Shown one piece after another: positions 25,858-33,998 of a stretch of 61,724 bases of DNA. Within the stretch, counting starts at the first letter, position 1; each line of letters opens with the position of its first letter. The position numbers were made by a program, and so were the translations under genes. The DNA lies in assembly GCA_024404315.1 (NCBI GenBank), contig JAKSQD010000007.1, positions 1 through 61,724 of the forward strand, written 5' to 3'. The notes under the pieces are model-generated. The model did no database searches. It had not been told where the DNA came from and was given only the letters and a program-made list of their open reading frames with translations. This DNA is from Oscillospiraceae bacterium. Its GTDB lineage: Bacteria > Bacillota > Clostridia > Oscillospirales > Oscillospiraceae.

Positions 25858-26738
25858 CGGGAATCATCATCAGAGCACTGAGCGGATTTTATGACGTAGA
25901 CTGCGGCGGCGAGGTGATTCGCTGTCGGGCAAGAGGGAAGTTCCGCTATACCAAAGAGTCGCCGCTGGTTGGCGACCGAGTAGAAATTACGCCAACGGAG
26001 CCGGGAACGGGTCGTCTGGATCAGATTCTGGAACGAATCAATGCTTTTGAGCGTCCGGCTGTTGCCAATATGGAACAAATGGTGATAATTGTCTCCGAAG
26101 CAATCCCCATCACAGATCCCTTCCTGATTGACCGAGTGGCAGCGCTGGCCGAGATGAACCATTGTGAGCCCATTGTTGTGGTGAACAAGTGCGATTTGGC
26201 GGACGGCGAAAGTTTGTATGACATCTACCGCAAGGTAGGATATCGCACCATCCGCACCAGCGCCCTGACCGGTGAAGGCGTTCAGGAGCTGAAAGAAGCG
26301 CTGGAAAACAAGGTCAGTGTGCTGACGGGCAATTCCGGCGTTGGAAAATCCAGCTTGCTGAACGCTATGGATCCCACCGTTCAGATTCCAACGGGCGAAG
26401 TCAGCGAGAAGCTGGGTCGTGGCCGTCATACCACCCGTCACGTTGAGCTGTTCCGCTTGGGTGGAAACGCCATCATTGCGGATACGCCGGGCTTCTCCTC
26501 CTTCGATACCGATACCCCGGAGCTTTTGGATAAAGAAACGCTGGCAACGGCTTTTCGGGAATTTCGTCCCTTTTTGGACGACTGCCGCTATGTGGGCTGC
26601 GCCCATGTGAAGGAAAAAGGCTGTGCCGTTCTGAAAGCGAAAAAATCGGGCGTGATTTTGAAGAGCCGCCACGACAGCTATGTGCGTCTTTACCAGGCGG
26701 CAAAGGAATACAAAGCCTGGGAAAACAACAAAAAATAA
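25854..26738 (+). CDS. rsgA: Ribosome small subunit GTPase RsgA
   Basis: Circularly permuted GTPase that checks 30S maturation, 294 aa. An N-terminal OB-fold is followed by the G domain in permuted order: NKCDL (G4), GNSGVGKSSLLNA (G1), RGRHTTRH (G2 region) and DTPGFSSFD (G3). A C-terminal zinc site is seen as CRYVGCAHVKEKGC (Cys, Cys, His, Cys). The ATG at 25854 overlaps the prkC stop (ATGA); an in-frame ATG four codons upstream is possible. In Bacillus rpe lies between rsgA and thiN; it is absent here. Confidence 0.95.
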   Translation: MTGIIIRALSGFYDVDCGGEVIRCRARGKFRYTKESPLVGDRVEITPTEPGTGRLDQILERINAFERPAVANMEQMVIIVSEAIPITDPFLIDRVAALAEMNHCEPIVVVNKCDLADGESLYDIYRKVGYRTIRTSALTGEGVQELKEALENKVSVLTGNSGVGKSSLLNAMDPTVQIPTGEVSEKLGRGRHTTRHVELFRLGGNAIIADTPGFSSFDTDTPELLDKETLATAFREFRPFLDDCRYVGCAHVKEKGCAVLKAKKSGVILKSRHDSYVRLYQAAKEYKAWENNKK

Positions 26739-26746
26739 CAGAATGG

Positions 26747-26782
26747 AGGGATGAAACAGACAATCACGCTGGATTCATCCCT
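26747..26782 (+). other. Hairpin covering the upstream thiN start
   Basis: AGGGATGAA (26747-26755) and TTCATCCCT (26774-26782) form a 9-bp perfect stem with an 18-base loop. The left arm includes the end of the GGAGGG sequence and the ATG at 26751. It could mask that start or act as a weak attenuator. Confidence 0.4.
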
Positions 26783-26810
26783 TCGTTGTTTGGATTGGAG
26801 CAATCTGTTT

Positions 26811-27446
26811 ATGGATATCAAAAACAAAAGGGCGGTCATCATTGGTGCAGCTCCTTGTCAGACCTTGGATTATCTGGCTCCCTATCTTCGAGAAGATGAT
26901 TTCATTATCTGTGCGGATGGCGGCCGTGTCAACTGCGAAAAAGCTGGCTTAACCCCCCATTGGTATGTGGGGGATGGAGATTCTGGCGGCTGGGGAGAAG
27001 GGCTTCCTTCCATGACCCTTCCCACGGAAAAGGATTTCACGGACTCTGAAGCCGCTGTTCATCAGGCGTTGCGGATGGGATATCGTTCTTTGCTCCTCTG
27101 TGCCTGTACCGGCGGAAGACAGGATCACCACCTGGCGAACCTCTTCCTCCTGGAAGCGATTCATCAGCAGAACGGCGAAGCCCTCCTGTTGGATGAGACA
27201 AACGAAATTCGCTATCTTGCTCCGGGCTGCTACACCATTTCCAACGAACCCGATTATCATTATCTCGGTTTGATTCCGTTGGATTCTACGCTGGAGGGTG
27301 TTACTCTGCGCAACGTGAAGTATGAAGTAACCAATTTGACCTTCCGGCGCTGGGAGACCTTGGGAGTGAGCAATGAGATTCTTCCTGGCCGTTCGGCGGA
27401 GGTCTCTTTCACCGCTGGAGCCGCTCTGCTAATTCGCTCTCATTAA
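26811..27446 (+). CDS. thiN: Thiamine diphosphokinase
   Basis: ThiN, about 211 aa, makes thiamine diphosphate from thiamine and ATP. RAVIIGAAPC opens the fold, CADGGRVNCEKAGLTPHWYVGDGDS carries the catalytic Asp residues (in parts GG and VGDGDS), and CTGGRQDHHLANLFLLE is the second signature. An ATG at 26751 would add 20 residues, but GGAGG is only 1 base before it and it lies inside a hairpin. The ATG at 26811 gives the normal family length with TGGAG 10 bases upstream. The start is therefore likely but not certain. Confidence 0.88.
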   Translation: MDIKNKRAVIIGAAPCQTLDYLAPYLREDDFIICADGGRVNCEKAGLTPHWYVGDGDSGGWGEGLPSMTLPTEKDFTDSEAAVHQALRMGYRSLLLCACTGGRQDHHLANLFLLEAIHQQNGEALLLDETNEIRYLAPGCYTISNEPDYHYLGLIPLDSTLEGVTLRNVKYEVTNLTFRRWETLGVSNEILPGRSAEVSFTAGAALLIRSH

Positions 27447-27448
27447 AT

Positions 27449-27479
27449 AGTCACAAATCACCGCTTCCCATCGTATACT
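27449..27479 (+). promoter_or_regulatory. Candidate sporulation-type (sigma-E-like) promoter
   Basis: AGTCACAAA (27449-27457) and CGTATACT (27472-27479) are 14 bases apart, a spacing typical of sigma-E promoters, just after thiN and before the sporulation genes. The match is loose, so this is only a candidate. Confidence 0.3.
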
Positions 27480-27525
27480 GGAACAGGCTGCATCAGCCGG
27501 ACAGCTGCGAAGGGAGGCGGTGTTT

Positions 27526-27678
27526 TTGCGTAGACGGTGGAATTGCTGCGGATGTTGGGGAAGATACCTGATCGCGCTGGGCGTAGGCATTATTCTTGCG
27601 CTGGTCATGCCGGTCAGTGCCATCATCTTCGTGGCTGGCCTGTCTCTGATCCTGCTGGGAACCACGATACTGAGATAA
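27526..27678 (+). CDS. Small membrane peptide, 50 aa, upstream of spoVM
   Basis: A 50-codon frame with a TTG start and GGAGG at 27513-27517, 8 bases upstream. The N-terminus is basic and cysteine-rich (RRRWN, then CCGC), followed by two hydrophobic stretches (about residues 14-28 and 30-48) split by a proline at 29, which could form a hairpin in the membrane. It ends TTILR. I do not recognise a family. Its position between thiN and spoVM suggests expression with the sporulation genes. It is probably a real gene given the clean ribosome-binding site, but no function is proposed. Confidence 0.6.
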   Translation: MRRRWNCCGCWGRYLIALGVGIILALVMPVSAIIFVAGLSLILLGTTILR

Positions 27679-27702
27679 AAGTCAATGGAAAGGGGAATCT
27701 CT

Positions 27703-27774
27703 ATGAAAATCGTCATTGTTCGTGCGCCGAAGCTGTTGGCAGGGATGCTGAAAGCGATTTTCCACGTCAAATAG
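27703..27774 (+). CDS. spoVM: SpoVM, stage V sporulation peptide
   Basis: A 23-codon gene with an ATG and AAAGGGG 6 bases upstream. Aligned without gaps to Bacillus SpoVM (26 aa), it keeps Met1, Lys2, Pro9, Lys10, Leu12, Gly14 and Ala18, with Arg7 and Lys17 as conservative changes: MKIVIVRAPK, then LLAG. SpoVM is an amphipathic helix that sits on the forespore membrane, senses its curvature through the region around Pro9, and anchors SpoIVA. Gene order supports the call: in Bacillus spoVM also lies downstream of thiN, and here sipL and spoIVA follow. Only 23 residues are present; the basic C-terminal end of the Bacillus peptide is missing. Confidence 0.88.
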   Translation: MKIVIVRAPKLLAGMLKAIFHVK

Positions 27775-27853
27775 CAGACATATCCAACCGCAGAACCTCA
27801 TATGCTGTGGCAGAACGATTCCGCAGCGAGCGGACGAAAGGAGAGGTCTGCGT

Positions 27854-29365
27854 TTGAACGTACCATTGCATCAGGAGGAACGAAAGTGCTGGGAAACCAC
27901 CCTCAGCACCGTGCTCAATCGGGAAGAAACGCTGGAAATGATTGTGCCGGATGCCTGTCCTGATATCCAGGACATTGTGGACACGGATGGATGCCTTCAG
28001 CTTCGGAATAAAGACTGCGCTGAGGGCTGCATTTCGCTCGGTGGAGTGGTTCCGTGCAGCATTCTCTATCAACCGGAGGGCGGCGGGGCGCTCTGCCAGC
28101 TGAAAGCAGAGGTGCCATTTCAGTTCACAGCGGAGCTGGAAGGTGCGGAGGCATCCAGCCAGTGCGTTGTCCGCCCTCAGCTCACCCTGGCCGAAACCAG
28201 AGCCATCAATCCACGAAAAGTGCTCATCCGAGTTGGTTTCCATTTTGAAATCACCCTTTGCCGCCCTACCATCCAACGATGCGTCAGCGAAATTCTGGAT
28301 CGAGAACTGCTCGGCATCGAGCAACGAAAAGAGCAGCAAAGCGGCAGCTTTCTCACCTATGTGGGGCAGCGGAGTTTTCCTGTCTCCGACATGGCGCAGC
28401 TGCCCGGCAGTCGCCCAGCCCTCCGGGAGCTGCTCCGCAGTCGGTGCCGAGCCTACGTTTCCGAATCCCGTCTGACCGGCGGTAAGGTAATCCTGAAAGG
28501 CGGGATTGCTCTCAAGCTGCTGTATCTGGATCGGGAAGAGGAGGTTTGTTCCGCAGAGCTGGAGATTCCCTTCTCCCAAATCATTGATGTGGGGGGAGCG
28601 TCAGATACTGCCAGTTTTCAACTTTTCGTTGTACTCACCGACTGCCAAATTGAACCAGAGGACGAAGAGGGAAGGGAACTGTCCGTAGAGCTGGAGCTGT
28701 TGGCGCAGATTCTGGTTCGGGAAGAGCAGGTTTTTCCGCTTGTGACCGACGCTTATAGCATTCGCAGCCCTGGAATACCGGAGTTTACCGTCTGTCTGCT
28801 GCCTAAGCTTCTGGAGCAAACCGTCCGCCGTCAAACCATCCGTGAGATTGTGGAAACGCCCACCATGGCTCAGGAGGTTTGCGACGCACGGGCGTATCCT
28901 GGACAGGTTCGTCTGATGAACGGGGAATTGGTGGCGGAAGTGCGCCTTCACGGTCTCTATGTTACAGAATCGGGCGGTTATGCCTCGGTTATGCGACAAA
29001 TTCAAGTGAAGTGTCCCGTAGAAGTGCCGGAGGGCGTTGTTTGTCTTGCCTGGTGCGAAGTGGCGGAGCTGGACGCTGCGGCCAGTTCCGGCGGGGTTGA
29101 GTTCCGTATAGGGGTAGATTTCCATTGGATGCTCTTGGAACAAAAGCGCATCGACTGCATTTCTGCTTTCCAGATGGAGGCAGACGAAACTCGACACCAA
29201 GAGCATCAGCCCTCTGTGGTTCTGCGTCAGGTAACAGCAGGAGAAAGTCTTTGGGATGTGGCGAAGTCCTACCTCACCACGAGGGAAGAAATCCGCCTGG
29301 CCAACGAGTTGGAAGGCGACAAAGTGGAGGAAGGACAATTGCTGTTGATTCCCAGAAAGCGGTAA
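27854..29365 (+). CDS. sipL: SipL-like spore coat morphogenesis protein (SPOCS + LysM)
   Basis: A 503-aa protein with repeated DUF3794/SPOCS domains (roughly residues 25-150, 165-290 and 310-430) and a C-terminal LysM domain (about 455-500: ESLWDVAKSYLTTREEI to LLLIPRKR). This is the architecture of SipL of Clostridioides difficile, whose LysM domain binds SpoIVA so that both encase the forespore. TTG start at 27854, with AAAGGAG 10 bases upstream. spoIVA starts 12 bases after its stop, which is strong context support. No signal peptide, as expected for a mother-cell protein. Confidence 0.92.
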   Translation: MNVPLHQEERKCWETTLSTVLNREETLEMIVPDACPDIQDIVDTDGCLQLRNKDCAEGCISLGGVVPCSILYQPEGGGALCQLKAEVPFQFTAELEGAEASSQCVVRPQLTLAETRAINPRKVLIRVGFHFEITLCRPTIQRCVSEILDRELLGIEQRKEQQSGSFLTYVGQRSFPVSDMAQLPGSRPALRELLRSRCRAYVSESRLTGGKVILKGGIALKLLYLDREEEVCSAELEIPFSQIIDVGGASDTASFQLFVVLTDCQIEPEDEEGRELSVELELLAQILVREEQVFPLVTDAYSIRSPGIPEFTVCLLPKLLEQTVRRQTIREIVETPTMAQEVCDARAYPGQVRLMNGELVAEVRLHGLYVTESGGYASVMRQIQVKCPVEVPEGVVCLAWCEVAELDAAASSGGVEFRIGVDFHWMLLEQKRIDCISAFQMEADETRHQEHQPSVVLRQVTAGESLWDVAKSYLTTREEIRLANELEGDKVEEGQLLLIPRKR

Positions 29366-29377
29366 GGAGGGAGAAGG

Positions 29378-30856
29378 ATGGAGAGCAGGAAAATTTATGA
29401 GGACATTGCCCGCCGAACCAGCGGTGACATCTATATTGGGGTAGTGGGACCGGTTCGCACGGGAAAATCCACCTTCATCAAGCGGTTTATGGAAACGCTG
29501 GTCATTCCCAACATCGACAATGTGTACCGGAGAGAACGAGCCAGAGACGAACTGCCTCAAAGTGGTTCTGGCCGCACCATTATGACAGCGGAACCAAAGT
29601 TTGTCCCGGAAGAGGCGGTGCAAATTGAGGTGGAAGGTGGAGTCAGTCTTTCTGTCCGCCTGATTGACAGCGTTGGGTATCTCGTGAATGGAGCGGTGGG
29701 TCAGATGGAGGATGACGCTCCTCGGATGGTGACAACCCCTTGGTTTGACCACGAAATTCCCATGACAGAGGCGGCGGAAGTTGGCACACGAAAGGTCATT
29801 GCCGAGCACTCCACCATTGGTATTGTCATCACCACAGATGGAACCGTTACGGATATTCCCCGAGAGGATTACATCGAAGCGGAAGAACGGGTCATCCGAG
29901 AGCTACAGGAATTGGGCAAGCCGTTTCTGGTTCTGCTCAATTCCGACCATCCGGCAGACCCAATGACGGTCAGCATGGCAAAAGATCTTTCCAAACGGTT
30001 TGGTGTCTCCTGTTTGCCCGTGAACTGCCTGACGCTGGATGAGGAGGATGTCGCAGATATCATCAAGGCGGTTCTCTATGAATTTCCGCTGAAAGAGCTG
30101 GATCTTTTCCTACCCAGTTGGGTGGACGCTTTGCCCTATACCCATCCCATCAAGGAGGAGCTTTACAGCATCATTCGGGAGAAAGCCAAGGCGCTGCGCC
30201 GCATCCGGGAGGCACGAGAAGTGACCGCCGCAATGGGGCAGGGGAGCACCATCAGCCGAGCCGAAATCACCTCCATCAGTTTGGGCAGCGGTGTGGCGCA
30301 AGCGGAGTTGGAAGTTCCCAGAACCTTGTTCTATGCCACCCTGAGTGAACAGTCTGGCTTTACCGTTCGGGATGACGGCGATTTGCTGGGACTCTTGACC
30401 TCTCTGTCCGCCGTGAAAGGGGAGTATGACAAGGTGTCGGAGGCGCTGCGCAATGTCAGAGAAGAAGGCTATGGCATCGTGATTCCCTCCATTGATGAGC
30501 TGACGCTGGAAGAACCGGAAATTGTCCGTCAAGGAGGCCGCTATGGAGTCAAGCTCCGTGCCAGTGCTCCTTCCATTCATATGCTCCGTGCCGATATCGA
30601 AACGGTGATTTCGCCCATTGTCGGCAGTGAAAAACAGTCGGAAGAGATGATTTCCTATCTGCTGCAAGAATTCGAGGGGGATACCAAAAAAATCTGGGAA
30701 TCCAATATCTTTGGAAAGTCGTTCCATGAGTTGGTCAACGAGGATTTGCAAGGCAAGCTCATGCGTATGCCGGAGGATGCCCGCAAAAAGCTGCGGGAAA
30801 CGCTGGAGCGTATCATCAACGAGGGCAGCGGCGGGTTGATTTGTATCATTCTCTAA
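29378..30856 (+). CDS. spoIVA: Stage IV sporulation protein A (coat ATPase)
   Basis: SpoIVA, 492 aa, the ATP-hydrolysing structural protein that polymerises as the basement layer of the spore coat on the forespore. The Walker A GPVRTGKS is at residues 24-31, followed by a TRAFAC-GTPase-like domain with IDSVGYLVNGA. The middle and C-terminal domains are complete, ending GGLICIIL, the conserved hydrophobic tail that contacts SpoVM. AAGGAGGG precedes the ATG. Its localisation partners SpoVM and SipL are encoded directly upstream. No terminator is evident in the following 75 bases. Confidence 0.97.
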   Translation: MESRKIYEDIARRTSGDIYIGVVGPVRTGKSTFIKRFMETLVIPNIDNVYRRERARDELPQSGSGRTIMTAEPKFVPEEAVQIEVEGGVSLSVRLIDSVGYLVNGAVGQMEDDAPRMVTTPWFDHEIPMTEAAEVGTRKVIAEHSTIGIVITTDGTVTDIPREDYIEAEERVIRELQELGKPFLVLLNSDHPADPMTVSMAKDLSKRFGVSCLPVNCLTLDEEDVADIIKAVLYEFPLKELDLFLPSWVDALPYTHPIKEELYSIIREKAKALRRIREAREVTAAMGQGSTISRAEITSISLGSGVAQAELEVPRTLFYATLSEQSGFTVRDDGDLLGLLTSLSAVKGEYDKVSEALRNVREEGYGIVIPSIDELTLEEPEIVRQGGRYGVKLRASAPSIHMLRADIETVISPIVGSEKQSEEMISYLLQEFEGDTKKIWESNIFGKSFHELVNEDLQGKLMRMPEDARKKLRETLERIINEGSGGLICIIL

Positions 30857-30933
30857 CAAAAGTGCTTATTATTTAAAGTGCCGATAACATAAGTCTATAT
30901 TCTGGATAAATTATAGAAATTAACCAATTATTG

Positions 30934-30962
30934 TTGCTTTTTCTCCTGCCCCATGGTATACT
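30934..30962 (+). promoter_or_regulatory. Promoter of glpK
   Basis: -35 TTGCTT (30934-30939), 17-base spacer, -10 TATACT (30957-30962). CCCATGGT (30950-30957) and ACCATGGG (30999-31006) are inverted repeats overlapping the -10 and the transcribed leader; they may be chance because CCATGG is itself palindromic. Confidence 0.8.
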
Positions 30963-31047
30963 AAATTTGAATTTCATACGAAATAATTTCTGCCCAAGAC
31001 CATGGGTTTCACTCTAACATTTCCGCATGGGGAAGGAGAAACACATT

Positions 31048-32544
31048 ATGCCCAAATATATCATGGCGCTGGATTCCGGCACCACTTCCAACCGCTGTAT
31101 CCTCTTCAACGAAAAGGGCGAGATGGTTAGCGTTGCTCAGAAGGAATTTACACAGTATTTTCCAAAGCCCGGCTGGGTTGAACACGATGCAACCGAAATC
31201 TGGTTGACGCAGTATGCCGTTGCTGCTGAGGCGCTTGCAAAGATTGACGCAGACGCAAGCGATATCGCCGCCATCGGTATTACCAACCAGCGTGAAACCA
31301 CCATCATCTGGGATAAGGACACCAGCGAGCCCATCGGCAATGCCATTGTCTGGCAGGATCGCCGCACCGCTGAGTATTGTGATACCCTCATCGAACGGGG
31401 ACTGACGGAATCCTATCGTGAGAAAACCGGCCTGATTATCGACCCCTATTTCTCCGCAACCAAAATTCGTTGGATGCTCAACAACATTCCCGGTGCTCGG
31501 GAAAAGGCGGAAAAGGGGCAGCTGAGATTCGGCACTGTTGAAACCTGGCTCATCTGGAAGCTCACCGGCGGCAAGGTTCACGTTACCGACTACTCCAACG
31601 CAGCCCGCACCATGCTCTTCAACATTGTTGACCTGGATTGGGACAAGGATATCATGGCAGAAATGGGCATTCCCGCCTCCATGCTGCCCAAGGCAGTGCC
31701 TTGCAGTCAGGTTTACGGCTACACCGTTTCTGATCTCTTCGGAAAGAGCATTGCCATCGCTGGCGCAGCCGGAGACCAGCAGTCCGCTCTGTTTGGTCAG
31801 ACCTGCTTCAAGCCCGGCGATGCAAAGAGCACTTATGGCACTGGCTGTTTCCTTCTGATGAACACCGGCGAGACCCCCGTTTTTTCCAAGAACGGCCTGT
31901 TGACCACCATTGCATGGGGTCTGGATGGTAAGGTGGAATATGCGCTGGAAGGTTCTGTCTTTGTGGCGGGCTCTGCCATTCAGTGGCTGCGTGACCAGTT
32001 GAAAATTGTTGACTCCGCCGCCGACTCTGAATATTTTGCCCGTAAGGTTCCCGATACCAACGGATGCTATGTGGTTCCCGCTTTCACTGGTCTGGGCGCT
32101 CCCTATTGGGATCCTTATGCCCGTGGTGCCATTGTTGGCTTGACCCGTGGTGTCAATAAGTATCATATCATTCGTGCTACGCTGGAATCCTTGGCTTATC
32201 AGACCTATGACGTTCTGAGAGTGATGGAGATTGACTCCGGCATCAAGCTTGCTGGCCTGCGTGTGGACGGCGGCGCTTCCGCCAACAACCTGCTCATGCA
32301 GATGGAAGCCAATATCATTCAGTGTCCCGTCCATCGTCCCAAGTGCGTGGAAACCACCGCTATGGGTGCTGCTTATCTGGCAGGCTTGGCCGTTGGTTAC
32401 TGGAAGAGCAAACAAGAAATCTGTAGAAATTGGGAAATTGACAGAATCTTCCAGCCTGAGATTACCCCTGAAGAGCAGAAAAAGGGCTTGGAAGGCTGGC
32501 ATAGAGCGGTTGGCTGCACCACTGGCTGGGCCAAAGAGTGGTAA
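31048..32544 (+). CDS. glpK: Glycerol kinase
   Basis: FGGY-family kinase, 498 aa, phosphorylates glycerol to sn-glycerol 3-phosphate in the cytoplasm. [18 protein letters not shown] is the N-terminal phosphate-binding motif, [10 protein letters not shown] and [13 protein letters not shown] follow, and [11 protein letters not shown] and [12 protein letters not shown] complete the ATP site. An in-frame ATG lies at 31027, but AAGGAG is 9 bases before the ATG at 31048. It stands alone: no glpF or glpD is beside it. It has its own promoter and a strong terminator. Confidence 0.96.
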   Translation: MPKYIMALDSGTTSNRCILFNEKGEMVSVAQKEFTQYFPKPGWVEHDATEIWLTQYAVAAEALAKIDADASDIAAIGITNQRETTIIWDKDTSEPIGNAIVWQDRRTAEYCDTLIERGLTESYREKTGLIIDPYFSATKIRWMLNNIPGAREKAEKGQLRFGTVETWLIWKLTGGKVHVTDYSNAARTMLFNIVDLDWDKDIMAEMGIPASMLPKAVPCSQVYGYTVSDLFGKSIAIAGAAGDQQSALFGQTCFKPGDAKSTYGTGCFLLMNTGETPVFSKNGLLTTIAWGLDGKVEYALEGSVFVAGSAIQWLRDQLKIVDSAADSEYFARKVPDTNGCYVVPAFTGLGAPYWDPYARGAIVGLTRGVNKYHIIRATLESLAYQTYDVLRVMEIDSGIKLAGLRVDGGASANNLLMQMEANIIQCPVHRPKCVETTAMGAAYLAGLAVGYWKSKQEICRNWEIDRIFQPEITPEEQKKGLEGWHRAVGCTTGWAKEW

Positions 32545-32577
32545 AGCGCCGAAACACAGTATCATAGCATAAAAAGA

Positions 32578-32609
32578 GAGCCTGGAAGTGTTTTCCAGGT
32601 TCTTTTTTT
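32578..32609 (+). terminator. Terminator after glpK
   Basis: GAGCCTGGAA (32578-32587) pairs with TTCCAGGTTC (32593-32602), one G-U, followed by TTTTTTT. A run of A upstream of the stem would let it work weakly on the other strand too. Confidence 0.9.
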
Positions 32610-32623
32610 GGCGCTTTGGCATG

Positions 32624-32659
32624 AAAAAAGAAGGTACAAGCGGTAAAGCCTGTACCTTC
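32624..32659 (-). terminator. Terminator of the minus-strand zinc-ribbon gene
   Basis: Read on the minus strand, GAAGGTACA (32659-32651) pairs with TGTACCTTC (32638-32630), followed by TTTTTT (32629-32624). Confidence 0.9.
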
Positions 32660-32666
32660 CTCATGC

Positions 32667-33113
32667 TTATTCGTTCTCGCTTTCCTCAATCATTTCGCCG
32701 TCGTCGTCAAACTCCAGCTCAATCTGGAACTTCTGGCCGCAGGTGGGACATTCAATCACACCGGTGGACAGCTCTTCCTCTCCGACGGTCAGCATACACT
32801 GACAGTTGGGACATTCGACCTCAAACGTGGTCTGGAATTCGTCGTCGTCATCTTCTGTGTCGAGTTCCTCGTCCTCGTTGTCAAAGGTGTCAAAGTCGTC
32901 ATCGTCAAAGCTGTCATCCAGAATCTCGGAAAGATCATCCACTTCATCAGCCAGGGCGGAAAGGCTAGCCTCGTTCTCGGTAACATGGGCGGCCAGCTCC
33001 TGCACCACATCAATCAGGGCACCCAGCAACTTGGCTTCCTTAGAATCGACCTCGTTCATCTCCATTCCGTCGTAAAGACCACGGAGATAAGCGGCTTTTT
33101 CAGTGAGAGACAT
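32667..33113 (-). CDS. CD1247 N-terminal domain and zinc-ribbon protein
   Basis: A 148-aa acidic protein. The N-terminal helical part (LTEKAAYLRGLYDGM) matches the CD1247 N-terminal domain found in clostridia. A long Asp/Glu-rich low-complexity region (residues 55-95) follows, then a zinc ribbon with two CxxC pairs (CPNCQC near 100 and CPTCGQ near 122). The function is not known. It is encoded just downstream of efp on the same strand (47-base gap), a common arrangement in Oscillospiraceae, and ends in a clear terminator. A role linked to translation or RNA polymerase is possible but only inferred from this context. Confidence 0.8.
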   Translation of the reverse strand: MSLTEKAAYLRGLYDGMEMNEVDSKEAKLLGALIDVVQELAAHVTENEASLSALADEVDDLSEILDDSFDDDDFDTFDNEDEELDTEDDDDEFQTTFEVECPNCQCMLTVGEEELSTGVIECPTCGQKFQIELEFDDDGEMIEESENE

Positions 33114-33160
33114 TCAAATTCCTCCTTAGCGATGAAACAGATAAAGGGCGTGCAGGCAAA

Positions 33161-33721
33161 TTACTTGCAGCGTGCCATATACTCGCCGGTACGGGTGTCG
33201 ATCTGGATGCGGTCGCCCTCGTTGATGAACAGGGGAACCTTGATCTCAGCGCCGGTCTCGACAGTAGCGGGCTTGGTGACGTTGGTAGCGGTATCGCCAC
33301 GAACACCGGGTTCCGTCTCGGTGACTTCCAGCTCAACAAAGTTGGGGATTTCAACAGAGAAGACCTTGCCCTTATAAGCCATCAGCTTGCAGGGGTCGTT
33401 CTCCTTGACGAACTTGAAGTTCTCAGGCAGAGTCTCATGGGCGATGGGAATCATGTCATAGGACTCCAGATCCATGAAGTAGTACAGATCGCCGTCGTTG
33501 TAGGAATACTCCACGTCGGTACGCTCGACAAAAGCTTCCTCAAACTTAGCGGTGGGGTTGAAAGAGGTCTCAGTGACAGCACCGGTGACAATGTTCTTCA
33601 TCTTGGTGCGGACAAAAGCAGCACCCTTGCCGGGCTTGACGTGCTGGAACTCGACGACCTGCATCAGTTTTCCTTCATACTCGAAGGTCTTGCCGTTTCT
33701 GAAATCGCTGGCAGTAATCAT
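33161..33721 (-). CDS. efp: Elongation factor P
   Basis: EF-P, 186 aa, which enters stalled ribosomes and helps peptide-bond formation at polyproline stretches. [37 protein letters not shown] holds the domain I signature with the loop lysine of PGKGA (about residue 32). Domains II and III follow, with [13 protein letters not shown] at the end. The open frame continues 19 codons upstream, but GGAGG 9 bases before 33721 fixes that ATG. It has its own promoter. Confidence 0.96.
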   Translation of the reverse strand: MITASDFRNGKTFEYEGKLMQVVEFQHVKPGKGAAFVRTKMKNIVTGAVTETSFNPTAKFEEAFVERTDVEYSYNDGDLYYFMDLESYDMIPIAHETLPENFKFVKENDPCKLMAYKGKVFSVEIPNFVELEVTETEPGVRGDTATNVTKPATVETGAEIKVPLFINEGDRIQIDTRTGEYMARCK

Positions 33722-33810
33722 GATTGAATTCCTCCAATAATATAGTGGCTCCGCAGGCGTGAAGGTCTTTTTCCACACGCTCTCAGGCCTTATGTCATTT
33801 TAACAATCTT

Positions 33811-33839
33811 ATTCTACCTTAAAAACTTTGGTTTGACAA
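33811..33839 (-). promoter_or_regulatory. Promoter of efp
   Basis: On the minus strand, -35 TTGTCA (33839-33834), 17-base spacer, -10 TAGAAT (33816-33811). Confidence 0.8.
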
Positions 33840-33914
33840 GAGGGAAAGTTAAAAGAATTCACAATTCATCCATGACATGGCAAAAGAAAAGAGAAACCGC
33901 CTGGAAAGCCCCCG

Positions 33915-33975
33915 AAACAGAAAAGCTACCCCTACAAGCGACAGCAAAAGAAAAACCATCTCTTGTGGGGGTAGC
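33915..33975 (-). terminator. Terminator of the lysine operon
   Basis: On the minus strand a 14-bp stem (33975-33962 with 33938-33925, one G-U) with a 23-base loop is followed by TTTTCTGTTT. It lies just after the ACT-domain gene. Confidence 0.85.
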
Positions 33976-33998
33976 GCTGCGAAACCTTCCAATCCGTC

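Noticed and set aside
27854-29365. LysM peptidoglycan-binding hydrolase
   Set aside because: There is no hydrolase domain or signal peptide; the SPOCS repeats and the spoIVA neighbour fit SipL instead.
30950-31006. CCCATGGT/ACCATGGG inverted repeat near glpK as an operator
   Set aside because: The core CCATGG is itself palindromic and the arms are 41 bases apart; chance is a sufficient explanation.
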